From Posidonia oceanica (Eukaryota > Streptophyta > Magnoliopsida > Alismatales > Posidoniaceae): a DNA stretch of 64,000 nt. Shown piece by piece: positions 1 to 11,462 of this stretch. The translations under genes and the position numbers were made by a program. A model generated the notes under the pieces. The model made no database searches and was not told the DNA's origin. It saw only the letters and a program-made list of their open reading frames with translations. The DNA lies in the NCBI GenBank assembly GCA_037176725.1, contig JAZBRS010000020.1, forward strand, positions 55,456,001 through 55,520,000. The letters run 5' to 3'. The stretch's first letter is position 1; each line of letters opens with the position of its first letter.

Positions 1-10
1 CACGGTCTAG

Positions 11-2027
11 TTCAAAAACTTTCGCATTCCTCTCACGTTGGTTGATAACGGGTCAGGCCTTAATGTCTGCCCCTTGCGTACTGCAACAAAGCTCGGATTC
101 AAAGCCGAAGATATCACACCAGCCGTAAAAGGAATGACAGCTTTTGACAATACCCACCATGACACTCTAGGGATCCTGATTATTCCTCTTGCCATTGGCC
201 CAGTCGTATTTGATGTAGAATTCTATGTCGTCGACTTGAAGCCAAATTTTAATTTTCTGCTTGGGTGCCCTTGGCTCCACAAGCATCAGGTCCTTCCCTC
301 AACCCTCCATCACATGATAACGTATCGCCGCGGCGATGATGTCATTGTCGTCATGGCGGAGAACTTTGAGAAGGAGCAGATCGAGGCAGTCTCCCTCGTC
401 TCTTCACAAGCCATCCCTTTTGACCCTGAAACCTCTGCCATCCCTTTTGACCTTGAAACCTCTGATGCTTTGTATCGCATTAATCGGTGTGAGTTGGTTA
501 ACTTCATTCCTGATCTTGAACGCGTCAACTCCTTGGTCGTTCACAATAAACCCTTTCGAATGGTCGAGAATGTATGTCACAGATGGGGTTACGTTAAAGG
601 TACACCGCTCGGGCGTCACGGCCAGGGGATCGCGGAGCCGATCGTAGCAGTGGAGCAGAGGAAATTAGAAGGCCTCGGTTACGAGCCCAAGCCCAACGAA
701 GATGACTGCTTTCAGTTGAAGGATCAGAAGACGATCATCCCCAGGGACCTCACTAACTTCACCAGTGCAGGTATTCTGGGATCAATTGATGGTCAAGCCG
801 CGATGCCGACAGAAGATTGGGTCTGCATTGAGGACTACTACTCGGATGAGGAGCAGTCTGGCACAGTAGAGGCAGTCTCAACTGGTGGCAAAGCTCTGAT
901 CAGCACGGAGGCACCTCGGTCGGTTTGTTTGGCCCAACCCTCAACAGATACAGCAGTCAACTTCGCAGGCCCTGTGGCAGAATTGACAAGCTTTCACATT
1001 TCTACAGCCACATCTGTATCACAAGCACAAGCAGCAGCGGCAGCTCAGAAGTCGGGGATACCCCTTCAGGCACAGTCAGGCAGTCTACCTACGGTCGCAG
1101 TCGCATCAGTACCGCTGTCACCCTCTCTGGAGGGACAGTCAGTCAATTCAGCCAGCAGCGTGACTTGGCCTACTTTAGCAGCCGCATCACAGAAAATGCA
1201 GCCAGTGCCGTCTGCTACACATCTTCTTGCCACAAAACAGCAACCCTCATGGCAGGCCCCCATGGCATCAAAGGACGCACCCTCACTGTCACAACCAGAT
1301 GCAGAGGTCCAGTTGAGCAACACAGCCTCCCAACCCTTGAGCCCTCAGAAGAGCACCTTTGTCTGCCCTCCAACTGCAGTAGTGACCTTGGCAGCGCACC
1401 CATCTACGGCCCTACTAACCAATCTGTTTGGATCTTTGATCTTGAAGCTGTCGCAATCAGGCGCGCCCACGGGCCAGACAATGCAAACATCAAGGGCGGT
1501 AATACATCTAGCAGTCGAGCCAGAGCCACAGGCCCCCGGCGCCTACTACGTCGACTCACCCTCAGATGAGGAGGAAGGAGTGGTGGTAGAAGCCCAGGTC
1601 GATTCATGGATGGGAGACTTAGAGCTACTGTATCAGGAACAGCTCAAGTCGATAGCAGAGGACCTGGCAGAGCACCAAACTGCAGAAAGGAAAGCGAAAG
1701 TCGTGGTTACAGACCCTCCTCTGTAGGAAGACCATGCCTCTATCATGGTCTTAGAAGAAGACTCAGCAGCGTCAGACCCCCTAGACCAGATGAGCTCATT
1801 ACTCTGCAACCAGAAGGTGGATCTAGGTGGTTTGTGCAGCACATGCCCCACTCGAGCAGTGTAGCAGGCAGCAGTGCCCAGATCAGCCGCCAGTCCAGCA
1901 TACCCTCCACTAGTACACTAGAAGACGCAGAGGAAGAAGCATTAGTAGTCCAAGCAGCAACTGAGCCAACAGAGCTGAAATCAACATCAGTAACAGAGTT
2001 ATCAGCAGCCTCAGTAGCAGGGCCATC
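11..2027 (+). pseudogene. El-1 aspartic protease, G-patch-like motif and low-complexity linker (broken pol)
   Basis: The frame opens after a TAG at 8-10. The protease active site DNGS is coded at 44-55; the flap/dimer region ends in LLG about 70 residues later. This DNGS form (not DTG) is usual in Tat-lineage proteases. About 175-198 residues into the frame a glycine-rich stretch (RWGYVKGTPLGRHGQGI) resembles a G-patch, as seen behind proteases of this lineage. Next comes an acidic island, WVCIEDYYSDEEQS, then some 250 residues rich in Ala, Ser, Thr, Pro and Gln, and a second conserved island, ELITLQPEG followed by WFVQHMP. A TAG at 1,724-1,726 and a frameshift near 1,770 break the frame. A 27-bp tandem duplication lies at 410-463. 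The frame continues in phase after the solo LTR at 7,823. Confidence 0.75.
2023..2027. repeat. Target site duplication CCATC, left copy (LTR-A)
   Basis: CCATC lies directly before the LTR terminus TGTAGTAATCCC and is repeated directly after the other terminus at 7,818-7,822. A 5-bp duplication is normal for Ty3 integration. Removing the LTR and one copy restores the linker reading phase. Confidence 0.9.
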
Positions 2028-5000
2028 TGTAGTAATCCCAATCGGAATCAGGCTTACTATTAGCGGCGATTTGATCCGAGGACGAGGCTCAACTCGAAAA
2101 CACTTAAAATCGAGGAGAAAAAAGGAAGATAAGACAAATCAGAGTCGCCACCATGTCCATTAACGGGAGACAAGGAAAATCGGGCGAAATGCGTGAATTA
2201 ACATGCAAAACCAAGCAAGAAATGCAAAGCAAAGCAATGCAAGGGAAAACAAATGCAAATACATGCAAAAGAGATGACTCTAGCCTAGGATAAGGGCGAT
2301 ATGGTCATTGCGGGCCAAAAGACAGGGCAAGGACTCCTGTTACGTGCGGGGAAGGTGTTAGGCACCTCCGACATGCCCGAGAATCGGTCTTTCTAGGCTT
2401 ACGCTCGCATACGCAGGGAAATGCAGATTTGAATGCCTAAATGCCAATGAATGCCTAAATGAATGCTCAAGGTGTGCTCTAAGTGGAGGGATGCAAAGCA
2501 AGGAAGTAAACGTGCTGTCTAAGTGCTCAGCTACGCTGTCTGTGTTCCGAACCGGGCGAAACCTGGCTCGTGAGAACTCCAAGCAGTAAGCATCACAGCC
2601 CTATATGCAAATGCAAGCGAAAAAGCAAAACAACGGCAAAACCATGCAATGCAAGCGACATGCAAGAGAAAATGGCGTAAAACACGCAAAACGAGGCAAG
2701 AAACAAGAATGGCGTGCAAAACGGAGCAAAAAGACAGGATCGGCACGCAAAACGGGCAAGAAAGCAAGGCGGTATGCAAATCGGTGCAAAAGACGATGAC
2801 GGGCACGCAAAATTGTGCCAAAAACAGGGCGAGCGGGCAAAACGGCGCGAAAGACAAAGCAGACACGCAAAACGGTGCCAAAACAAGAGCGGGCACGCAA
2901 AATGGTGCCAAAACAGCGAAGCAAAACCCCGGAAAAACTACGCGAGATGCAAAGTGCAAGGAAAAGATTAGAAACAGTAAAAGGAGAAGTAGAACAACGC
3001 ATGTGTGAGAACAGGCGCTGTCCGAGGCCACACAAAGTAGGTGTGAAGACCTACAAAGGGGAGAGTGAGCAAACGGAGGGATTACCACTCCTTTGTGACC
3101 GTTTCCCACTAAACCGTTCCACGATCTGTCTCGCACGCTGCCCAAAGCTCGCGATGCGATCAGATCATGGAAAAGGGGGAAGAAAGTCACATTAAGTGAT
3201 GAATCCAGGGAAAACACAACACAAAACACCCAAGAGTACGCGAAACGGGGATCTGAGTTGATAGACAAGAAGAGGAGGCCCTATTCTACATGCCTAAAGA
3301 GACAGAAAGCGAAAACAAGGCAAAGAATGCAAATGGCATGCAAATGAATGCAATGCAGGGGTTTAGGAGGACATACCTGGAAATCCGGGAGCCTGATCTG
3401 AGATCTGTCTAGTCCATGCTGAAGAGTGCTTCGCTGCGGTCGCCTGGGCAGCTTTCTTGAGAAGATCCAACGGCCGGATCGGAAGATATCGCAGCTTCAA
3501 GGCAGAAGGGCCAGAACAGGAGAGAAGAACAGATCTAAGTGTTCAGGAGGTCCTAGGGGTGTGCAAAAGGTCCTCCCAAGTGAAGGGGAGCTAAAGGTGC
3601 TTAGTGTGTGTGCAAAAGGATGCTAAAATGCAAGACTAAATGGATGCAGAATGCATGCACAAGCAAGAAGAGACAAGGGGAAAAACTTGGAAAAGACAGG
3701 AGTTCAAAAGCATTTTTGAAAAAGAAAAGGGGCTAAATGCAAGTTTTTGAAAAGGATGGGGCCCATAGGGGAGAGTTTTGAAAACAGGAGAGGGCAGAGG
3801 GTCATTTTGCAAAAGATTGGACTCAGAAAGCTATTTTGAAAAGAGGGCATGCATTAGAAGAGGTTTTGAAAACAAAAGAAGTCAGAGTGCAATTTTGGAA
3901 AAAAACTGGGGTCTAAAGTGCAAATTTTCCAGAAAACAGGGTTCTGGGGAGTCCGGGAATGCAAGTGGAGGGTCTACATGCAATTTTGTAAACATAGGAG
4001 CTAAAATGCAACTTTAGGGGCAAAACAGTCTTTTTACATGGTTTTTAAAGGATGCAAGGACCTATGTGTGATTTTTGAATCATGCAAGGGTCAAATATGC
4101 AATTTTATATGTAAAACATGCTCTGAAATCAAAAGACAGGACTGATGTGCAAGTTTTGGAAAAAACAGGGGCCAAAATGCAATGCAATAAGCAAAAATGC
4201 ATGCAGGATGGTTACTGTCCATTTAAAATGGACCTAAATGCAGAAATGCAAAACCAGGAGGCAAAACATGCAATGTAGTATGCAAAAATAAAAAATAAAA
4301 CCTAAGTTTCTACAGTGCATGGACCTAAGTGCAAAATCAGAAACATGCAGGGGGCCAGAATGCAATGCAATAAGCAAAAATGCATGCAAATAAATGAACT
4401 GATTTAAAGCAGGACCTATATGCAAAAATTGAAAGCAAAGGGGCTAAAATGCAAAAGATTACAACTACACAGCACAGTAAAAGGGCCTAAATGGAAATAC
4501 TGAAAAACAGAAATAAAAGCTGCAATTTAGCATGATATTTAATTAAAAACTAAGCTGATTAAATGAATAGAGGACTAAAACGCAAAAATGAGATAACTTA
4601 AGGCAGAAATGTAATGCTTGCACAGAAACTATATAAACAGAAAAATAAAAGCACAGTAATCTGCCGGCGGTGGCTGGCATTGTAGCAGTGACCCACCGGC
4701 GCTCACCACCACCGGCACAGGAGGACTGCGGGGGCGTTGATCGGCGGGGGAGGATGTCGACGACCGTGCGAAGCTCCGGAGATCAACTGGAGACTGTTCT
4801 GCTGGCCGGAGCATCCGGAAAGCAGGGGACCGGCGCCGGAGAAGAAGGGGAGTCCGGCGGGTTGCAGGCGGAGCTAGAGGGCTTGGAAGCCGATTCTGAT
4901 CGGCGGGAAAGCAGCAAGAGGAGGAGAGAGAGCGAGGAAGGTAAGGAAATACCTGTAGTTGTGTCCAGAGCGTGCCCCCGATCTCAGCAGAATCGGAGAT

Positions 5001-7817
5001 GGCCGGCGGTCATCGTCCGGTTGCAGGGGAGGCTTCCAGTGGCTCGCGGCGATTGCGGCTTCTTTAGGACGATGCTCCGGTGCTTCCCAGATGATCAAGC
5101 GGTGATTCTGCAGCTCGAGCGGAAGGTCGGCGTTTGTGGGTCGACTGTGAGCTGCCGGAGGCCGGGGGAGCTGTCTGCTGCTCCTCAGCTTGGATGGAGC
5201 CTTCCGGAGGACTGCTGGAGGTCCGGCGAAGGGGTTTGGATGGTTGGCTGAGGGTTCTGGAGCGTGTAGAGAGAGATTGGAGAGGCGGGCTGATTTTGGT
5301 CAGAAGTGAAGCAAGGTGTTTGTAGTGGGGTTTGGGGTCTGTGGTAGACGGTTAGGTCTAATGTCCGGTGGCCTGGAAAGGTGGAGTGCAGGTGAGTGTT
5401 TGGGTGTATTTTGGGGGGATGCTGTGAGCTCTGGAGGGGGGAATTGTGGAATGGGTTCTGTTGGCTTGCAGTTGGCTTTTCAGGTGGTCAGGGTAGGTTT
5501 ATGTGGTGAAAAGGTAATGGAAAGGTGAGGGGAAGATGCAGGGTTGCTGGGTGAACTTGGGGGGTTAATTGGGAGGAGGATGAAGGCTTGGAGTGGTGCT
5601 GGTTTGTGGGAAAAAGGAGAGGAGGATTTTCTGAATTTCTGAGGAGAAAGGAGAAGGCTTCAGGTGGAGATTGCTCTGGAATGGGTGGCCTCTCTCCGGG
5701 ATGCCAAAGGCTCCCTCAGACACTCTCTTCTCGCTCTCTCTTTTCTGGAATTGGAAGGTGAAGAGGAAGAGAACGGAGGTCGCTCAGGAGGGGAAGATCG
5801 CTGTGGAATTCTGCTCTGGGATCCTCTCCACTCTCTGGTTCCTCACTGATGGCTCGATTGCTCTCGCTCGATTGCTCACTCAGGTCACACGGTTCGCCCA
5901 CACTGGATTGAAGGAGGAACGGGCTTAAATGAGGAGGAGCTGCTGCTGGTGCACTGGGAATTTGAAATCAGTGGCGGCCACTGCAGCAGAGAAGATGGCG
6001 AGGCGACCGGCTCCGGAAAAGCCGCTGAGATGAAGGAGGAGCGGCGAGCTGCTGTAGACGACGGGATGGATGCTTGAATTTGAACGGGTGGAGGGAAGAC
6101 TGTCGCAGCAAGCTCGCGGGAGGAAAACCGGCTGACGCGCGAGGAAGAAGAAGGAAGAAGAAGGAGCGCCGGGTCGGACCGTGGGCTGAAGGAAAAAAAG
6201 AAACGAAATAAAAGAAAAAGAGAAACGGGCTGGATTGGGCCCAGTAGAGAAAAAATGAGAAAGAAAGGAAAGTAAGGAGAAGGAAAGAAAGGGAGGGAAA
6301 AGTGAGGAAATAAAATAAGTAAAAATGAACTAAAAATAAATAAAAATATTAGAAAGGTTGTGATGTGAATTAGGATTTTAATTAAATTTTTTTTAATGGC
6401 CATTTTGGGTTGATTAGTGTGTTTTGGGCTTGATTAGGGTTTTAAGGTTTTGGTTTTGCTTTTAATTAGTTTTCACTTGATTAAATGTTTGTTAAACCTT
6501 TTTTAAATTGTTTTAAAAATTGTGTTTCCCTTGTTGGACACTTAGGATATTGATTAGGATTTTTTAGGATTTATTTTCGTATTAACCAGGGTTGTTTTTA
6601 GGTTTTTAAGTTTTAGTCTTCTTAGGGTTTTTTCTTTCTTAAGTCTTTTAAATTATGCTTTGATTTTTATTTGTTGATTTTCCTTGAAGTTTTTAGTTAG
6701 ATTTCTCTGGTTTGATGGGGTGTTTTTAAGTCTTTTAAATGTGTTTTTCTTTTCCTTTTAATTAAGTTTTTTAATTTGTTTCTTCTTAGGTTTGTTAGGT
6801 TAAGTCTTTTGCTTCTTTAATTACTTGTTTTAATGTTTGTGTTTTGATTCTTCTTTTTAAGGTTTGTTTTTTAATTCTTCTGATGGGGTTTTTACCTTTG
6901 GTGGGTTTTGATTTCATTTTAGTTCTTTTCTTGATTTTTCAGTGTTTTCTATTGATTTGTTTTGCATTTTTTAGCTTACATGCTTGGTTTTCCTTGTAGC
7001 TTGATTTAGTTAAGTTTAGGTTTTTAATTGCTTGTTTAATGTTTTTTAATTGTTTTTCTTAGGGTTCTGATTTGTTTCTTTTATGTTTTGGGGTTTTACA
7101 GATTTTTAGGGGTTTTTATGGATTTTTGCAAAAGAGAGAAAAGGAAAGGAGAAGGAGGAAAGAAATGGAAAAAAAGAGGGAGATAAAAGGAAAAGAGATA
7201 GGTTGGAGGAAAATGATTTCTAAAATTCAGAAAAAATGCTAAAAGTAAAGTAAAAATAGGGATAAGATAGAGGAAGGACAGAAGCACAGAGGGGGCCCAC
7301 AGCCAGACCAGAGAAAGGGTAAGAAGGGGATGAAAAGAGAGATGATAATCAGGAGAGAGAGAGGAGAGAGAAAATGATAATCCCGGAGAGAGAAAAGGAT
7401 AATTTGGGCAAATGAAAGGCTTAGAGGTCTTGGAATGGGATGAAAATTGGTGAGTGGGCAGTCTAGGGTTTGAGGTGTTGGTTCTGAAGTTTTGGTTTGA
7501 TTCTGAGAAGGTTTTAGAGGGATTTCAAGGTGTAGAAAAAGGGTAGTTTCACCTAGGTTTTCTAGGATTTTTGGGAACGGTCTAGGTTTGAGATTTTCTA
7601 AGTGTTCGGGCAGGTTTGCTAAGTGGGTATTGGTGGGTTTTCCTATAGATTTTGGTCAGGTTTTGAGCTTGGGAAGAGGGGTAAAGACTTAGGTCAAGTT
7701 TGGCTGGTTTTGAAGGGTAAAGAAGAGGGTTAGGGTTTGGTTTTGGTTTAGGTTTGAGTCCAGCAATCACCAGGAGGGCTCCAAGTGGTCCAGGCCTGCC
7801 AAGATGGGGTGTCAACA
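2028..7817 (-). mobile_element. LTR-A: 5.79-kb solo LTR inserted in the El-1 linker
   Basis: Read on the minus strand it starts TGTTGACACCCCATC at 7,817 and ends GGGATTACTACA at 2,028, and is flanked by CCATC on both sides. There is no internal region, PBS or PPT, so it is a solo LTR left by recombination between two LTRs. Order in minus sense: telo-box-rich start (about 7,800-7,400), a pyrimidine-rich stretch (7,300-7,100), an AT-rich stretch (7,100-6,300), a CpG-rich block (about 6,180-4,660), degenerate repeats of GCATTTT/CAGTCCT type (about 4,620-3,650), a splice-donor-like site near 3,377, an array of about 30-bp TTTTGCGTGC units (2,930-2,640), and two conserved U5 blocks (about 2,590-2,520 and 2,375-2,335). 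The ORFs in it look like composition artefacts. Confidence 0.92.
5921..5930 (-). promoter_or_regulatory. LTR-A possible TATA-like site (ATTTAAGCCC)
   Basis: About 1.89 kb after the LTR start, at the border between the AT-rich part and the CpG-rich block. Related AT motifs sit at the same relative place in the El-1 LTR (17,963) and the El-D LTR (50,879). A TGGGCC (site II-like) motif lies about 310 bp upstream at 6,236-6,241. Inferred from position only. Confidence 0.3.
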
Positions 7818-7822
7818 CCATC
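7818..7822. repeat. Target site duplication CCATC, right copy (LTR-A)
   Basis: Second copy of the CCATC found at 2,023-2,027, directly after the LTR end TGTCAACA. The El-1 coding frame resumes here. Confidence 0.9.
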
Positions 7823-9431
7823 AGCAGTGTCATTGACAGAATCAGCAGGGCCATCAGCAGAATCAGTAACAGAGCACTTAGCAGAGTCAGTCAGGCCAGT
7901 GCAAGCAGAGGAAGTTGCCAAGACGGAGGTCGCGTACCGAGGATACAAGAACACTCGAGTAAGCGTGACCATCTTGAAGCGTCACCAGGGCCAGGCAGCG
8001 GAACATATACACTCTTTTGACATCACAAACCCTTCTTTTGAGAAAGAGATCCTCTCGGAACTTATTGCATATGGAGAGGAGGATGAAACGGGCAAGGGCA
8101 AAAATGATGAACCATTGCCCTAGTTCCGGCCCTATGACGACGATCCAGAAGGCCCCAACCTACATGTTGAAGAAGAAACTGAGGTTGTTAGTATCGGCAC
8201 AGTTGAGGAAGTCAGAGAGGTCTGTATCAGTGCCCAGCTGTCCCCCCAGGCCCGAGCAGAGTTCATCGCATTCTTGAAGGAGTATGCGGATGTCTTCGCC
8301 TAGAGCTATGAAGATATGGTCGGCCTTGATGTAGAGATAGTGGTGCACAACCTACGTTTGAATCCAGATGCCAAGCAAGTAAAGCAGAAACTGAGAAGAT
8401 GGCGACCGCAGTGGCTGCTTATGATCAAAGAAGAGATCATGAAACAGCATAAAGTCAATTTCCTAAAGGTCATCCTTTATCCTGAGTGGCTGGCAAACAT
8501 TGTACCTGTGCCCAAGAAAGATGGCCGAGTTCGGATTTGTATCGACTATAGGGACCTGAACAAGGCGAGTCCCAAGGACGATTTGCCATTGCCTCACATT
8601 GACATCCTAATCGACAATACAGCGGGCCATAAGATGCTCTCGTTCATGGATGGCTTCTCCAGTTATAACCAGATCAAAATGGCAGAAGAAGACATGGAAA
8701 ATACTTCATTTATCACCCCCTAGGGAGTCTTTTGCTACCAAGTTATGCGGTTTGAGCTGAAGAATGCTGGCGCAACCTATCAGAGGGCCATGACTGCACT
8801 ATTCCACGACCTCATGCACCAAGAAGTGGAGGTCTATGTAGATGATATGATTGCTAAAACCAAAGAGCCTGAGGATCACCTTGCTTATTTGAGGAAGCTC
8901 TTTGACCATCTAAGAAAGTATAAGCTACGCCTCAACCCCAATAAGTGTGTATTTGGGGTGTCTTCTGGCAAACTTCTAGGCTACATTGTTAGCCAAAGGG
9001 GGATTGAAGTGGACCCGATAAAAGCAAAAGCCATTGTGGATATGCCACTCCCTAGGACAAAAAAGGAGGTCAGGGGCCTACTAGGGTGTTTACAATATAT
9101 CAGTCGCTTCATTGCACAGCTTATGCCCATCTGCGAGCCAATTTTCAAGCTCCTGAAGAAGAATGCACAAATCAATTGGAGTGAGGAGTGTCAGGCTGCA
9201 TTTGCCAAGATCAAGCAGCTGTTGATCAAGCCTCCTGTCTTGGTTCCCCCCACACCAGGGAGACCCTTACTTCTCTACCTTTCTACCACGCAGCATTCTA
9301 GGGGCACCGTCTTGGGCCAACATGATGAGTCAGGTAGAAAGGAGTGTGCCATTTATTACCTGAGCAAGAAGTTCAATGAATACGAAGCCAGGTACAGTAC
9401 AATAGAGAAGACCTGCCTATCTCTTGTCTAG
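7823..9431 (+). pseudogene. El-1 reverse transcriptase (and start of RNase H), stop-interrupted
   Basis: Continues the linker in phase, then gives a conserved pre-RT stretch (RGYKNTRVSVTILKRHQ) and the RT fingers and palm: VPVPKKDGRVRICIDYRDLN, and the catalytic YVDD at 8,835-8,846, then KCVFGVSSGKLLGYIVSQRG and the connection region with LLGCLQYISRFI. RT copies the genomic RNA into cDNA inside the particle. Stops at 8,121, 8,301, 8,721 and 9,429 are all TAG. El-B has Trp at the 8,301 site; Trp is also usual in the family after TP (8,721) and LV (9,429). There is no frameshift from 7,823 to 11,462. Lineage: Tat/Ogre by motif style. Confidence 0.88.
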
Positions 9432-10130
9432 GCTGCACAGAAATTAAGGCATTATATGATGGCATACCCAGTTCAACTCTTGTGCCGACATGATCCTATC
9501 AAGTTTCTCTTTCAGAAACCGGCCATGGTAGACAGATGTGTTAAGTGGTAGGTGCTACTGTCTCAGTACGACATCACCTTTGTCACTCAAAAGTCCATGA
9601 AGGGCCAAGCTATGGCAGACCATCTTGCTGATTTCCCACTGCCTGAATACCAACCACTCCAGAAGTAGTTCCCAGATGAAGACATTCTCTTGGTAATGGA
9701 GGACTCTGAAGAGAAAGACCCTAAAGATCAAGAGCAGTGGCAGTTATACTTTGATGGTGCTGTGAACAAGAAGGGCCGAGGCATAGGAGCAGTGCTGACA
9801 ACGCCTCAGGGACAGATGATTCCCTTCGCCAGGAAGCTGACCTTCGGATGCACCAACAACGAGGTAGAATATGAGGCATGCATCTTAGGACTGAATGTTG
9901 CTCTCGAGCATGAGGTACAGAAGCTGCTGGTGCATGGCAACGCCATGCTGGTGATTTCTCAAGTGAATGGCGACTAGAAGACAAAGGATCCAAAGCTACT
10001 GCCATATCATGAACACCTGTTGAAGCTGATAGAACAATTTGTGAGCCTCCATTTCACATACATGAGCCGAGAAAGGAATGCATATGCAGATGCATTGGCA
10101 ACCCTGGCGTCCTGGCTCAGCATACCTGAA
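9432..10130 (+). pseudogene. El-1 RNase H region with archaeal-type second RNase H
   Basis: The first part (RHYMMAYPVQLLCRHDPIKF, then VTQKSMKGQAMADHLADFPL) is the tail of the classical Ty3 RNase H and its tether. A second RNase H follows: LYFDGAVN with Asp at 9,753-9,755, TNNEVEYEA with the catalytic Glu at 9,867, and RNAYADALA near 10,080. Two RNase H domains are typical of the Tat lineage. The third acidic residue, in the VHGD motif of El-B, is Asn here (AAC at 9,939-9,941), which should kill this domain. TAG stops lie at 9,549, 9,666 and 9,975. Confidence 0.85.
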
Positions 10131-11462
10131 GACAGCATAGTAGATGTATCTGTTACTCGTATAGAGCAGCTTGCGCACTGCATGAACATAGAAGAGGCAG
10201 ATCCAGCAGAGGAGCAGCCCTGGTATCACGATATAAAAGCTTTCCTAGAGTCTGGCAGCTTTCCTCCCGGTACCTCAGTAGTAGATAAAAGAACTCTGAC
10301 GTGTCTGGCGTCAAAGTATGTACTAGGGGCAGGACAGTTATACAGAAGGTCATATAACCAAATGCTCCTGCGCTGCCTGAACAAATTGGAGGCTGACACA
10401 CTAATGCTTCAAGTGCATGCGGAGACTTGCAGCCTGCACATGAACGGCGTCCTCCTGGCCAAGAAGATAATGCTTCAAGGATACTTTTGGCTAACTATGG
10501 AAGCAGACTACTGCCGGTTCGTGCGCAGGTGCCACAACTGCCAAGTGCATGGCAACTTCATTCGGGCGCCCCCTCAAGAATTGCATAGCATGTTGTCGCC
10601 ATGGCCCTTCTCCACCTGGGGGATTGATGTCATTGGCGCCATCCACCCTGCAGCTTCCAATGGTCATCGTTACATTCTGGTAGCGATCAATTACTTTACC
10701 AAGTGGGTGGAAGCGGCCTCTTACAAATTAGTAACTGCCGTGGCTACAGAAAAGTTTATCAGAAACAATATCATAGCCCTGTATGGGGTCCCGCATGGGA
10801 TTATCTCTGATAACAGCACAAATTTCATTGCTAAGAAGATCGAAGACTATCTGCAGAGTTTCAGTATCAAACACCATAGATCCTCGCCTAATTGGTCGCA
10901 GATGAACGGTGCAGTAGAGTCCGCTAACAAAAACCTAGTTAAGATCCTGAAGAAGATGGCGGAAACTCATAAGGACTGGCACGACAAGCTTCCTTACGCA
11001 CTCTGGGCATATAGGACATCTGTTCGGACTTCAACAGGAGCAACCTCATACTCTCTGGTGTATAGCATGGAGGCGGTGCTACCCATCGAAGTGGAGATCC
11101 CATCATTGCGGATCCTACGGGAAGTTGAGTTGGAAGAAGTAGAATGGGTCGAAGACCGCTGCGTCCAACTGAATTTGATTGATGAGCACAGGCTGCAAGC
11201 TATGCATAATGCTCACTGTTACCAGAAGCGAATGGCTAGATCATACTTGAAGAAGGTTCAGTCAAGAGGCTTCCAGTCAGGAGACCTTGTTCTGCACATC
11301 ATTCACTTGCCTGATGGTCGAGGCAAATTCCAACCTAATTGGTGTGGCTCCTTTGTGGTCAAGTAGGTCTTCTCGGGCGGCGCCGTAACTCTTGAGGATA
11401 TGGATCAGGTCGAGCAGTCTGAGCCCGTCAACCTATGCTACCTCAAGAAGTACTATCAGTAG
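10131..11462 (+). pseudogene. El-1 integrase, one late TAG
   Basis: Joins the cDNA into chromosomal DNA. The zinc-binding half shows the His pair in HAETCSLHMNG and the Cys pair CHNC at 10,530-10,541. The catalytic core has Asp in GIDVIG (10,626-10,628), Asp in ISDNS (10,809-10,811) and Glu in GAVESANK (10,917-10,919), so the D,D,E triad is present. The C-terminal part has GDLVLH and DGRGKFQPNWCGSF, a GPF-like module with Cys-Gly-Ser instead of the Arg-Gly-Pro of El-B. A TAG at 11,364-11,366 precedes the shared end, KKYYQ plus TAG at 11,460-11,462, which is at the same place in El-B and is probably the true stop. Confidence 0.9.

Noticed and set aside
2531..3268. 245-codon minus-strand ORF (and its counterparts at 46,978-47,398 and 60,422-60,824)
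   Set aside because: It lies over the TTTTGCGTGC array of U5; Cys/Phe/Ala-rich repeats come from the repeat unit, and frames are not kept between LTR copies.
9240..9240. Host gene hidden in the window
   Set aside because: Every convincing coding stretch belongs to a retroelement domain; nothing with host-gene exon structure was seen.
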